Source: Physcomitrium patens
Lineage: Eukaryota; Streptophyta; Bryopsida; Funariales; Funariaceae
Length of the DNA stretch: 64,000 nucleotides
NCBI RefSeq assembly: GCF_000002425.4
Contig: NC_037270.1
Coordinates: 1,921,765 to 1,985,764, forward strand
Reading direction: 5' to 3'
Shown here piece by piece: positions 49,930-62,160 of this stretch. Each line of letters starts with the position of its first letter. The stretch's first letter is position 1. Both the position numbers and the translations under genes were made by a program. Below the pieces are notes generated by a model. That model was given only the letters and a program-made list of their open reading frames with translations. It made no database searches and was not told the origin of the DNA.

Positions 49930-50836
49930 GATACAAGGTTGTTTAACTTTGTCAATAATAATACTAATGGTGGTTGCATATTTGAAAAAAGATATCTCAA
50001 AGATGTAAAATTATCTAAATTATTTAACAATTATGTCAACTTTGAACATCTATACACAAAGAAATATGTCATGGATATAAAGTTGATTATCTTTTTTGGT
50101 AGAAATGCCAATGTTGAACATTTACTTCTACAAAAGTATACTAAAGATATAAAATTTTCTAACTCTTCTATCAATAGTTTTAAAAATCAAGTAGAATAAA
50201 CAAACTTCTATTATTATAATATCAATTTTAAGTATTTACTTAAATTAAACTATGCAAAAGATAGAAGGTTGTATAAATCATTTATTAATAATCTTAAATT
50301 TTTAATATCTATATGTATTGTAATGTATTATAGACGTAAGATTGTTCAATTCCTTTCAAAAAAATGTTGACTTTAAATATCCATTTGTATTAGTCTTTGT
50401 TAAGATATAAAATAGCCAAACTTCATAGACACTAATCTCACATATAAGCAATCATTAATTTTGGGCATGGACTTATATGAAACTTTATAAAAGCTAATAG
50501 ATTGTCCAAATTCTTTTGCAACAATGTTAAATGTAGGCATTTAATTACATCAAATTATACCAATAATGTAAGCTTGCTCAACTCCTATGATAATGATATT
50601 AGCTTATTGTACCAACTAAAATCAAATATTATCAAAGATCTAAGGTTGCTCAATTTCTTTACTAAAAATGACTTCTTGCACCACCTTGTATGAAACTTTC
50701 TCTAAGAGATAAGGTTGCTCAACTCCTCTAATAATGATATCAAACTAAAACACAAACTTATATCAAATATTCTCAAAGATGTAAGATTGTCCAATTTCTA
50801 TAACAATGATGTTAAGATATACTTCTAACTTAGAGC
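49930..50836 (-). repeat. decayed continuation of the 72-bp LRR repeat array
   Basis: On the + strand AAGATGTAAGGTTGTCCAA-type units recur every roughly 72 bp but with many substitutions, indels and stops. Extends the LRR array by about a dozen units. Confidence 0.7.
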
Positions 50837-51856
50837 TTAAGTTCTCAAAGATGTAAGGTTGTCCAACTCCTTTGGTAATAATGTCAAGTTCTCACACCCA
50901 CTCATCTTAAATGTTGTAAAAATTGTAAGGTTGCCTAATTCTTGTGGCAATGATGTCAAGTTCTTATACCCACTTATCTTAAATGTTGTCAAAGATGTAA
51001 GGTTGCCCAACTCCTTTGGCAATGATGTCAAGTTCTCACACCCACTCATCTTAAAAGTTGTCAAACATGTAAGGTTGCCCAACTCCTTTGACAATGATAT
51101 CAAATTCTTTCACTATTGGATATCAAATCGTATCAAGGATGTAAGGTTGCCTAACGCATTTGGCAATAATGTCAAGCTCAAACATCCACTCATCTTCAAT
51201 GTTGTCAAAGATGTAAGGTTTTTCAATGTGTTTGGTAATGATTTTAAGTTCTTGTACCATCTTATATCAAATGTTGTCAAAGTTGTAAGGTTGTCCAACT
51301 CCATAGGCAATGATTTTAAGATCAAGCACCATTTGATATCAAATATTGTCAACAATGAAAGGTTGCCCAATTCATTTGGTAATGAGTTCAAGTCCATACA
51401 TCTACTTGCATCAAATGTTGTCAAAGATGTAAGGTAACCTAACTCAATTGGCAATGATATAAAATTTTGACATTTATTTATAGTTAATGTTGTGAAAGCT
51501 TTAAGGTTGTCCAATTCTTTTGGCAATGATGGCAATCTATTATACCCTTCAATACTAAACCATTGCAAATAAATCAAGTTTCCTATTGAATTTACTGGTG
51601 CCTTTAATCTTATACATCTTTTCAAATTCAAGACCCTTAATGATGTTGAATTATGCATACTTTCTTGTAATGTTCCTAAATTCGAACAACCTTCTAAATC
51701 AAGTTCTAATAATGTATTTGTTAAGAATATTAAACTTGGAAATTTTTTTATGAACTCACAATTCTTCAATTGTAAAACAATTAGATTCTTCAACTTTTCC
51801 AATGCTTCTTCGTCAAAGATTTTATGACATAAATTAAACAATATCATAGATTTCAC
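50837..51856 (-). pseudogene. LRR domain of the kinase-NBS-LRR, better preserved part
   Basis: Starts MKSMILFNLCHKIFDEEAL, followed by 24-residue repeats of the form LPNELGNLTSLTTFDIxxC (72-bp DNA period). Two adjacent stops at 51110-51115 interrupt one repeat, but the frame continues into ISLSKELGNLTCLTTFKMSGC to a stop at about 50837. Confidence 0.9.
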
Positions 51857-51929
51857 AATGTAAACTCAATATCAATACAAAATATCTTATAATTATCTAA
51901 ATTCTATTATATTACCTCACAAAATAATG

Positions 51930-53093
51930 ATACATCATATCTACAAATACTACATGCAAACTATTTATCATCATTCCTAGTTGTATGCATCTCATTGACA
52001 CATGTGTTAAGTCAAGTACCTTTGTTGAGAATCCGTTTGTTTGCACTATGCTCATTTTCCATATTCTTGTGTCTTTATATGCATTATTTGTTTCAACAAT
52101 CATTCAACCTATGTCTCGTAAGTGGTCATGCATTTTCAAGATTCCATATTCATCTATTTTTACCAATGAATGACTAATCAATGTGTCCAATGTTTCCTCT
52201 ACATCTTGCTTCAAATACAATCTCTCATTATTTGACCATATTTACAATGCTCTTTCTTTTGACATCCCATGTGGATATACATCACTAGTAAAAAAACAAC
52301 AAATGTCCAAAAACATGTCTTTTTCTTCAACTTTTAATTGGTCAAAGCTTACTCTCAATATTGTCCAAATCTTATAGTCACTATTTTCTTCATCTCTTTT
52401 CACATTTCTTGCTCTTTTTAACCTTTGAAAAGCTTGCTCCCAACATAGTACTCTCTTTTGTCCTCTCAAAAATGCTCCCATAACTTTCAAACTCAAAGGT
52501 AAGCCATTGCAAGCTTTCACAATCTTTTTACCCACATCATCAAATTCTCTAGGCAATTCAACTTGCTTTCTATGAGAATAACTAATAAACAACTCTAAAC
52601 TTGAACCTTCTTCAAGTTCTTCAATATCCATTCTATGAGTCTTTATGGAACAATCCTTCATGCTATTCCAACTTCGTGTAGTTACAATCAAAGTGTTTCC
52701 ATTCCTTGCACAAAACTCATCTATAGGAACAATGTCTCTAATTACCCTTTGTTCCTTCACATCATCAAACACCAAGATGGTATTCTTTGACGTTAAGTGT
52801 GATATCAATAATACTTGAGCATCTTCTAAAGTCTTTGGTATTTGATTAACCTTGAGTTCTTTTAAAATGTAGCAACAAATGGTGTAGCTATTACCACTAT
52901 GTTGCATGTTTTCAACAAAGCATGAGGCATCATACATATCCTTCACCTCATTATACATACACTTTGCCATTGTTGTCTTGCCTATTCCACCCATGCCAAC
53001 AAGACATATTGCTTTTACACCATTTTTGCATAGCTCTAACAACTTGTTTGAGTATTCTAGTCTACTTAGTAGTTGTTCTTCTTGCAAACAAAC
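51930..53093 (-). pseudogene. NB-ARC domain of the kinase-NBS-LRR
   Basis: P-loop VGMGGIGKTT, kinase-2 TILVFDDV, RNBS-B NTLIVTTRSW, GLPL motif ACNGLPLSLKV, RNBS-D MFLDICCFF, and after a TAA (52242-52244) the MHD motif as LKMHDHLRDIG followed by a TGA (52104-52106). The TGA probably replaced CGA (arginine), a CpG-type change. Confidence 0.9.
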
Positions 53094-53244
53094 CTACAAA
53101 AACAACCACAATTGTTATGCCAAAACATACACATTGCATATTGTTATAAACATTCATCTTCTCATATGTACACCATTTAACTACTTAAATCTATTGTATG
53201 TCTATGCCAACAAATCAAAGAAACAAAACATAAATAACTACAAA

Positions 53245-54549
53245 CTATATCATTTCATCATCACCACATGTTTCTTTCTTTCTCATAATTTGGTGATATT
53301 TCTTCTTTGAACGACTAAATAAAGGGCTATTATCTTTATAAAATCCAATCAAAAACTTTGTCTTCAAACTTGCAAGTCTTTCACAAATATCTCCAAACTT
53401 TGGACGTTGTGAAGGATTCAAACTCCAACATTCTTCAATCAACTCAATCAACTCATCACAATTTGAAGGTAATTCCGGTCTTTCTCCTTCTTTTATCTTT
53501 TTCAATATTTTTTTTTGTTTATGAATATTAAAAAATGGTTTTTTTCTTGAAAGAATCTATGAACATGTCATTGCAAATGAAAATACATTTGCTTCAAAAG
53601 CACATGTTTTCATTGCCTTATCTTCATTCTCAAATACTTCCGGAGCCATATACCTTGGTGTGCCATAAATAAAGTCACAACTTTTACTTTTTGGAGTCCT
53701 TCCAACATTGCTTTTAGAGGTCCCAAAATCACTTATTTTGACAAATGTCCATTCTTCACCATTGTTCTTGACTTCCTCTATTTTAAAATTCACAAGTATG
53801 TTATCTGGCTTGAGATCCCGATGTGCAATTTGCATGTCATGCAAATAACACATTCTTTTTGCAACTTGATACATAATATCAATGAGAAAACCAAATGCCA
53901 TTGATTTTTTTTTTTTCAACATATCAACCAAACTCATGTCCATCAATTCTGTCACTAAATACAAAGTTTCATTTCTCCCCTCCATAGAGCACCTCTCACC
54001 AAATTTGTTAGTATCCACTTTTGCAGCAAAAAAATACTTCACAAGGTTGGGATGGCTTAGAGCTGCTAAAATTCCCACTTCAATAGGAACATCTTCTTTG
54101 AAGATACCAACTATTTTCTTTGTGGTACTCAATATTCCAAACCACCTCGATCTATAAACAACTCCATTTGCACCTTCACCTATGCAATCACCAATTTTTA
54201 AGCTTTCAATATTATTTGAAAGCTCCAAAGCATTCAAATCTCCACCTTCAATGCGACCCAAGTCTTTCCATCTTTGCAACAAATATTTAGTTAATCCACA
54301 TTCTTCAAAACAATCATCTTGGCTTCCATCAACCAACCTCTTGTAGAGACTCGCATCATCTTCTTCACCTTTATCAAATGTAATAACATTACACATAATA
54401 CGTGCAATGTCTTCAAATTCTTTTGAATAGTGCATTGTTAAGACTTTACTTGCCACATTACAACAAAGGACCAAATCTAAAAGGATTTCTCTAAAACTTT
54501 CTTTGTTCTTCATTTGAAAGATAGTTGCTTCACACCATTTTCTCTCCAC
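53245..54549 (-). pseudogene. protein kinase domain of the kinase-NBS-LRR
   Basis: In the frame opening at 54549: glycine loop IGEGANGVVY (residues 123-132), candidate ATP lysine in TTKKIVGIF (about 144-145), catalytic HRDLKPDN (243-250), DFGTSK (274-279), and PRYMAPEVFE (298-307). The TAG at 53557 follows FSFAMTCS where a glutamate is expected (GAG to TAG would explain it). The frame then continues ILSRKKPFFN, KKIKEGERPELPSN and CWSLNPSQRPKFGDI, the C-lobe with its conserved RP arginine. All catalytic residues are present, so the original was probably active. Confidence 0.88.
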
Positions 54550-54877
54550 AATTTTCTAACAATAAGAAGCTTTTGCCCACCACAACATGCAACTCAACAA
54601 ATATAAGCCACATCTTTCCAATGTTGTCATCATAAGGTATTGTTGATACCTTTTCAAATGCCTTTTCAAATGCCTTTTCAAATACTTTCATAACTTGGAC
54701 AAGTTGCATGTACAAATTAGTACATTGATTTCTATTCAACATGTATTTTATCTTCAATAAATCCTCCATTCTTTTCGTCAAGATTTCACATTGCAAATAA
54801 ATACTTTGAATGTTCATGGCTTCTTTTCTTGATGAAGATGCAAGTCCTTGCATACAACCAAATACACAATTGGGCAT

Positions 54878-55540
54878 AGTAGATCACTTGTAAATATTCA
54901 AGTCTAATCCTTTAATTACACAATCAAAGACACCTAAACATGACAAACAAAAGAATCAAGCTCTATCCATCTTACATCAATGCATATTTTGATTAGATCC
55001 AAACCTTCATCCTCAAATATGTCAAAGTACCATTCCTATTCAATGATGTTCAAAATCCACTTTTCTAATATATTAAAACTCATAATTCTAAATACTTCAT
55101 GTATATGTGAGAAGGATATTCTATCCTACAATTTGCACTAAAATTTATACAATAATTTTATACTATTCATCATTACCATACTCTCTAAAGCATGACCTTC
55201 TCTCATGCACACACTTAGAGCTTCACCAACTCCACAAATTCCAACTTATAAAGTCTTCCTTGAGTCATTAAACTCTTCCTTCAGTCATCTTACAATGACA
55301 ATTGGTATTATATTCTACAAATGCTCTTTTCAATCTACTCTTCTATTCTTCTCCATTCACTAATGAGTAATACCTTATCCTAATATCACCAATTCACTAA
55401 ACATCCCCATCCACCACCAATCAAAATCTCATTTCTTATCAACTTTTCATAATTATATACAACAAATTTACACTCTACACAAAAAAAACATTACTCATGC
55501 AAAAGCAAAATAACACATTCACTTAATTATTGTATTCAAT
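54878..55540. other. AT-rich 5' flank of the kinase-NBS-LRR
   Basis: No gene seen. May contain the former promoter. Confidence 0.4.
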
Positions 55541-57495
55541 TTTTAGAACCTAGCCAGAAGTTACAAGTTCATAGAACTAAGACTTCGACATGAAGTACAA
55601 CCCCACTAACTCCTGGCACACAAAAGCTGGCAATCCTATAACCTCACATGCCACGCTTGACCCCTGTCGTTGACTGCTTGAAACAACAGATTATGGAAAT
55701 CATTAAAGTTGAGCGTCGGCATAAACTGATCAACTCGGAGAAGAATTCAGAGGTTGACAGTGCAGACATAAGTGTCACATACAAGAATGGACAGGGCAGA
55801 AGAGAGGCAGGCACAGCCATAAACGGTTCGACAACATCCAATGGGGTTTGGCTTGTTCCAATAGAGAAACTCAGGGACTACGGAAGACGAGACGAGGGAG
55901 GGAGTTGGCTGACCTCAAATAGTAATGTGAACCGACAGACTCGACGGCTTAGCGTTGTACTTCCGCGACCTGGACCTCACTGCACAGGTGCATGTGGGTA
56001 GGAGCGAAGTATCCACAGGTAAAAGTCGATAGATTGAAGCTTGACAGAAAAGTGTGATCACGAGGGACAGCGCACTGTCCCAGCTTACCGCGCAGGCTGA
56101 AGCTTTTCACGGGGAAAAAGTGTAGAACTTGTTGGAAAGAGGTTGGCCACGGCCTTCAATCTCTCTGATATGCAGCAGCCCCGAAGCGCGGTCATGACAG
56201 TGAAGAGAGAGAGCACATTTAAAGAGTTTGAGAGTGGGCACAGCTGCGTACGTACACTTACTAATCAGCCACAGATGTGTGCAGTGTCATAGGACCAATG
56301 CCGTGTAAACACTCAGAACAGCAAATCTTGGCGCTGTCGGAAACGTAAAGCATCGCCAAGTGGGTTACGCGCTCCTGATGTGGGTTTGAAGGATTCAGAC
56401 CCTGCACACAGTGACCAGAGTATCGAAACAGTCAGTGGGACCAACTACCACCGATGGCGATTCCAACCACGTGGGAGGGAAAGAAACTGAAACCAGACTT
56501 GGAAGCAGAAACATATTCACAGCAACGCAGAAAGCAGAATGTCGATCTTACGTACCCCAGCACAACTTACTTAGCTGATACCACCAGGGGGAACATGAAA
56601 ACGAAGACTATTATCTGGCCATCACACCTTAACTCCACCACCACGACACTCAAGCTACCATGCAGAATAAGCCCAGATTGTATGCATATATCAGATGGCT
56701 GGAACAATGCCTTCATCACCCAAGGAAGAGTCAAACACAGCCTCCGGTGCACTCGAACGGTTAATGTTTAGCTGGCGTGGCGAGGAGAGCAGAATATAGA
56801 GTTGCCGCTGCAAGAGCTGCTGCAACAGCGGCAGATCACGCAGGACAGGTTGTCCACCGCCATACACAAAATCCAAAAATAAGTGCAAAAACAGGAATCC
56901 GAACTTCTGCTTCAATCTCCAAATCCTTCAAATCAAACAACGATCCTTCCTCCGCAAGCTAACTGGAACCACGACCTCCGTCACCAAAAAGGAAAACCTC
57001 TCAGAGAAGAACCTAACAAGCAAACCGACAGCGCACCATAACGCTCACAACTCTGACAAGCATAGCGTACAAAGCCTTCCAAGTTCTTTTTATTCCTTCT
57101 TCCGGCGCTGATCTTTGCCCGACAGTTTCGAAATAACTCCACCACAACATAAAAACACCACACCTGCACGCGCACAAACAATATTTTGAGGGCGCGCTTG
57201 TAAGCCGGAAAAATGAAGGATGACGCACCTCAGTTGAAAGCCTTGCTCGTCAGATGATTTTCCTGAAGGAGTACACGGCGAAACCCTGCACCCTTGAAGA
57301 GTGAGGCGGTGAAGAGGGAGATGGAGCTCTGTATCACTGAACCGAAGACGGAGGAAGCAGCAGACGACGAAGACCGAGGGAGCAGAAAGCTCGAGCAATG
57401 ACCCCATTCCTCCTGCGGCTTAGCAAACCCCCCCCCCCCCCCCCCCCCGAGTCTCGGACGCGGTTTTCGGTCGCTGAGTCCCATCTTCAACCGTG
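55541..57495. other. GC-rich block with no assigned gene
   Basis: Composition jumps to that of the real exons for almost 2 kb. Open frames occur on both strands (for example + 55648-56001 starting MPRLTPVVDCLKQQ, and - 57490-57230 starting MKMGLSDRKPRPRL), but I recognise no domain and cannot choose a strand. Several plausible splice signals on the minus strand (such as GTGCAG|G near 57164) would fit a long, spliced 5' leader of a minus-strand gene. Could be a promoter/leader or an unrecognised gene. Confidence 0.35.
57428..57448. repeat. poly-C tract, 21 nt
   Basis: Uninterrupted C run, unique in this AT-rich window. Confidence 0.9.
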
Positions 57496-58250
57496 CCTTT
57501 GTCTTCTGCAGAAACTAACATCTTGGGCATGATCCTAAAATCTACATTTGATGAAGATTGCTTGGTCAATTTCCGTCACATAGTTAGTTGCTAAATCCAG
57601 GACTAATCTAAACGCCTATGCGTGTAGAATAATGCCTAATACAACAAAAAAATAAAATAAAATAAAATAAAAATACTTTTGTTTTCTTTTTTTTGTCTCT
57701 TTCTTTAAAAAAATGGATAAACAAAAAGAAGTTCTAGTTTTGTATATGGATTAAATCTATTTATTAAAATTATGTGCATAAAAGAGTTTGTAATAATAGT
57801 AACGATTGCAGCTACAACCTGTTTATTTTTAGTAGAATCATAACTACCTAAGTAATTATTTTTGTCCAAATGTGTACACAAGCAATTCTAATTTCAAAGC
57901 TTAATATTATTGTTATAATTCATCTAATCAGTATACTTGATTTTACTTTATTATATATATTTTAAAAAATGTTGTTATTGTGATGAAATGTTCTTTGTAA
58001 TACAAATAATTAGACTTCTACATCAAATAGGTGAGAGTGAAATTAACATCTTAAATTTACAAAGTATAGTAATAAAATTTATTATTCCTTTAAAAAAATT
58101 ATTATCTTTTGCTAAAAGATAAATGATATGTTATCAATATTATATATATATAAAAAAATCATATGTTTTATGTTTTACTTTAGTGATCAATTCTACATGC
58201 ATAATTAAATATTCTTTTGTAATTATACATACTTATAATAAATTGGAGAT
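57496..58250. other. AT-rich DNA, nothing recognised
   Basis: No gene or TE motif seen. Confidence 0.5.
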
Positions 58251-58272
58251 GGGTGAGGTCAAGACAGGGAGT

Positions 58273-58298
58273 GGGGTTGGAGAGGGTGGGGACGAGGG
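58273..58298 (+). other. G-quadruplex motif in a G-rich islet
   Basis: Four runs of three or more G with loops of 7, 1 and 4 nt, inside a 150-bp G-rich stretch (58250-58405) in otherwise AT-rich DNA. Confidence 0.5.
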
Positions 58299-58492
58299 TG
58301 GAATCAAGACAAGGTGGTGGGATCATGGATAGGGACATTAGCTAGGAATGGGGTATGAGAATGGAAAATGGGAGATGTGGGATGGGAACGGGGTGGGGAA
58401 CATGGTACAAATATATTTTCAATCATTTAGTTGGAAGAGAGGTGTAGCTTTAACAAAATTAGGATGTGGCTTCAACAAGTCTCTCTTGATAT

Positions 58493-58495
<3 letters not shown>

Positions 58496-58528
<33 letters not shown>

Positions 58529-58590
58529 AATAAAATATTGTAAGTAAAAAAATCTTTATATTTAAAAAAAAAAAAAAAAAAAAAAAAAAT
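58496..58590. repeat. TA/TG microsatellite and poly-A tract
   Basis: (TA)n followed by (TG)n at about 58496-58528 and a long A run at about 58564-58588. Confidence 0.85.
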
Positions 58591-61500
58591 CGGACCAAAA
58601 TGCATATAGTTATCATCAAATAAAAACCACTAAACTAATCAGAGGATATGAATGATATTATTCAACGTTTTATCATCCTAACACATTTCATCTAAACGAT
58701 CTTACCGACATACCGTACAACATACACAAGAGTCGATATGGACAGAACTCAATCGCGCTTTGTGGGTGCAAGCTGCCGCTTCAAGCATCGTTCATTTAAT
58801 GGTTTGCAGACGAACAAAGTAGTAGAGAAGCAGCATGAAAACAGAATCAAACAAAATGATGATTTTACAGGATGTCTGTGACGCTGAGCACACCAGATGA
58901 AATGGTTGCTTCTGATGCCACTTGCCTTCTATTCAGCACGATTCCTGGAGGCAGTCAATAGGACTCAAATTATTGCATGATCGATAAACGATGACTTCAG
59001 CAATGCATGATCTTCATCTGATTTACACAACTAGCAATGTTTGATGCCCTTTGTTCCCCATCTCCACACTGACTCGTGTTTGAGTGGAGTTGTAGTCCCA
59101 ATATGTCACAATATGTTTTTGTTCAGTCTGTTAGTTGTCTGATATTCATTGTGACAAACTTTATTAATTCACTAGATCCTTCTAGAATAGTTTTTGACTA
59201 CTTTTGCCCCGCAAGGATCGTGCTTTTTGGTGCATTGATCAAACGTTTTCGGTGCAAAATATAGGTTCAACAGTTTCAAAATCAGTTTTCGGTGCTTCAA
59301 CTTTCTGAATGGGATCTTTTGTGCCTTTATTCTGAATCAATGATAAGCCTAAGTGAGTAAAAATCCTTTGAGTTGTTCTCTCTACCTTTGGAGCCGCTCA
59401 AGATGATGGAGTTTTTGATTAGGCAACAGCCATCTCTTTGTGTTAAAACTTGTAGTAGTACCTAGAATGTGAACGCAGACTAGTGTTCCGACGATTGCTG
59501 CTAACTTATAAGTGCGTTGAATAAGAGGCTAGCACTTGATCAATTGCAATTGTACAATGTTAGCCACAAGGAGTTCACAACACTGACGATGCAAGTTAGT
59601 TACAGTTCTCCGTGCTATTCAAAGGTTTTGTGGAGTGATGGCAAGTATAATAGTTGTCAAGCGGCTTCATAACTTGGTCCAATTTGAACTGCCTTGGATT
59701 CAATGGACATCCTTTGACATAATCAGATTGCTTTCTTTGTCATCAAAGATTGCATAGGGAAGAAACCTTTGTTTGCCTCTTTGCAACTGTCTATCCTAAT
59801 ATTATTAATCAAATGTTTTGAGAATATTAGCACACATCAATACTAAGGTAGTCAATTCATTGTCAATCATCTCTCATTTCCAACATAAGAGTGTGATATT
59901 TGATATATAGGGTGACTAGGACTGATATTGATTAAATAGATAATGTGTTGATTAAAATGATGTTAAGTTGTGAGCAATAAATAAAATTTATTGTATTTAA
60001 AATGGATTTGCATGAACTATCAATAGGTGGCAATTATTGATTGGTTGGAAAAGAATAATAGTATAATTAGATGCCGGACTTCTCTTGATAATATTAATAA
60101 GTGTTATACATCATAATTTTGTAAAAGTTGAATTCTTGGTTTTGTAATCCACCACCAATTGAAATTAGGTTGGTCTCTTTGTGTAAAATAGGTCAAAGAG
60201 AATCTTCAACTAAAACAATTATATAATTATTTTTTTTGAGGTCAAATTATGTAGAAATACTTGGAATCTTCTTGATTTCTATTTCTCTTAAATAAGAGGG
60301 CTCTTTGAATTACTCTTAAAGATGTTCTTTTTAAACAATCTCGACTTTTTAATATTTACACCTCTAATAAGAACCAAGAAAAAAAATCAATTATGAATAG
60401 AGTTAGTGGATTTATTCTATAGTAGAAAATCTTGGATTTTTTTAGAAAGATTGGAATGTGATGAAAATACCAAAAGACAAGTTATCATATTGTGGAAGAA
60501 TATTAATACATGATGAAAGTATCTCAAGGAGTTTTATTAAATCTCAATTACAATTGAAATATTTTTTTGTAACATATTAGATTTTTATGGAATAACACAA
60601 GAAATAAAATTTGGATTCTTATAAGAGCATGTAAATAATAATATTGTCTTGATATAAAATTTTAGAAAAAAAAAAATAAGATAATGCCTTTTAAAAGCAC
60701 TTGCTTGTGGAATTTATAATCTTCTTTGAAAATATCAATCTAAACATTTATGACTTAAAATAATTTTCTTATTTCAAAAATCTTTAGATAAATAGACAAA
60801 TTTGTCTTAAATAGACTAGAGAAAGGTTTTTGAAGGACTTTTTCTTAGCTAAAACTAGATTTTTAAAAACATTTTGTAAAGTTTTCATGAAGAATAAATT
60901 AAACTAAGGTCAAAACAAGAAATAAAAATTAAAGTACATACATATGCAATTCCATTAAGTTAAACCAAATCTACAACATTTAGAGGCAAAATACTTAAAC
61001 AAACCCAATCCAAACTTATAAGACTTAAGCAGTAGAAACAAAAAGGATGGGAGATTAAACTAAGCATTAGATGAAAATCCTATGGAAACAAATATTTGAA
61101 GATATTTTTGCTTTTGTCAAACAACACAACCTAGTCATTTACAACTTCCTTAAAAATTGCTGTAGAGGTATGATATGTTACTAAAAAGAAATGAGATTCA
61201 TTTGCCATGATTTCTGTTCACCCTCACAAACCACAAAATGTCTTTCATGAAGTCCAAGCTAACTCTTCTTTTAGATTACGAACAGAAGAAAGCAAGGTAT
61301 TGCAAACATATATGTGAGATTAAAGAAATTCAAGTAAAATATTAGACATTTATTAAGAAAATCTCTCAAAACTATCTGAATAAGACGTCTTTACTTGGAT
61401 CAGAACAGGCCTCTGTAATCACAACTATATGTATTGGTATGCGAATTGTTAGTTCTTCAAAAGATTACTTCCTGCTGTTCTCACCAGGTTTCGAAAGCAA
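58591..61500. other. intergenic, nothing recognised
   Basis: Patches of moderate GC (58680-59000, 59340-59760) without a frame or domain I can support, and AT-rich stretches elsewhere. Confidence 0.45.
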
Positions 61501-62160
61501 ATCGAAATCTTATTACATAATTAGGTGTGGTAGGGGGTGGTTCTAAACTGACTTATATTCACTATGGGTCATCAGTTAATGTTGGCGTAATTCGGAACTA
61601 GTAGACTAAAGCTTTGTTCTAGTTAACATGATGAAATAACAGGCACTTTCACTTTTCTCCAATTTAATTATCAAAATTTAATAACATTGAGACAGATAGA
61701 TGATATTATGAGGACTACTTATCTATCATGAAGCTTGAAGTTCTAACTTCACCTGTAATTGGGTCCATTTCTGCGCTTTAGACTCATTTACAGGAATATA
61801 ATAAGACTATTCATCCACTTACCTATACATCACTTCATAAGTGCGAACTAAGGGTCAAAAGCTTTCCATGATCATCCTTGGTTCAACCTTGACTTGTCCT
61901 GTGCAGAATTCAACTGTGGCTCAATGCTGCAGATGATGAATTTACAGGGGTCTTCGAAATAACAGATCCAGGGAACAATCCACATTTTGTGATTCTTGAG
62001 CGAACACAAAACTCGGTAGGAAACGTGAACACTTGGATGCAGTTCACAACTATGAAGCAATGAGTTTTTGCACGTTGACAGTTATGAGGAGGTGAGTCAT
62101 TCCGTGCTGCATCTAGTAATCACAAATGATCACGTAGAACTTGCTACTTTTCCCGCTCAG
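61501..62160 (-). other. probable 3' UTR and downstream region of the 62-64 kb gene
   Basis: Gene-like composition immediately after the stop codon on the minus strand; no other feature seen. Confidence 0.4.

Larger units (their letters stand above)
49930..54877 (-). pseudogene. kinase-NBS-LRR (PNL-type) immune receptor, disrupted
   Basis: Minus strand, domain order N-terminal helical module, protein kinase, NB-ARC, LRR. This is the PK-NBS-LRR class described in mosses (Physcomitrium). The start MPNCVFGCMQG is at 54877. Disruptions: a one-base frameshift near 54540; TAG at 53557-53559 in the kinase; TAA at 52242-52244 and TGA at 52104-52106 around the MHD region; adjacent TAG and TGA at 51110-51115 in the LRR. 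An intron lies between about 53250 and 53094 (acceptor before VCLQEEQLL), and another small one probably at 51857-51911. Between the breaks the frames stay open and the motifs stay sharp, so inactivation is recent, or the breaks are sequence errors. The C-terminal LRR tail left of 50.8 kb is far more decayed. Confidence 0.88.

Noticed and set aside
50859-51437. 192-codon plus-strand frame of repeated units
   Set aside because: Antisense shadow of the 72-bp LRR repeats; 72 is divisible by three, so any stop-free frame of the unit stays open.
50830-51480. CRISPR-like regular repeat spacing
   Set aside because: The 72-bp periodic units translate as leucine-rich repeats on the minus strand; there are no unique spacers, and the context is a plant gene.
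57230-57490. Minus-strand frame with a poly-glycine run as a protein-coding exon
   Set aside because: The glycine run is just the 21-nt poly-C tract; no domain or supported splice partner found.
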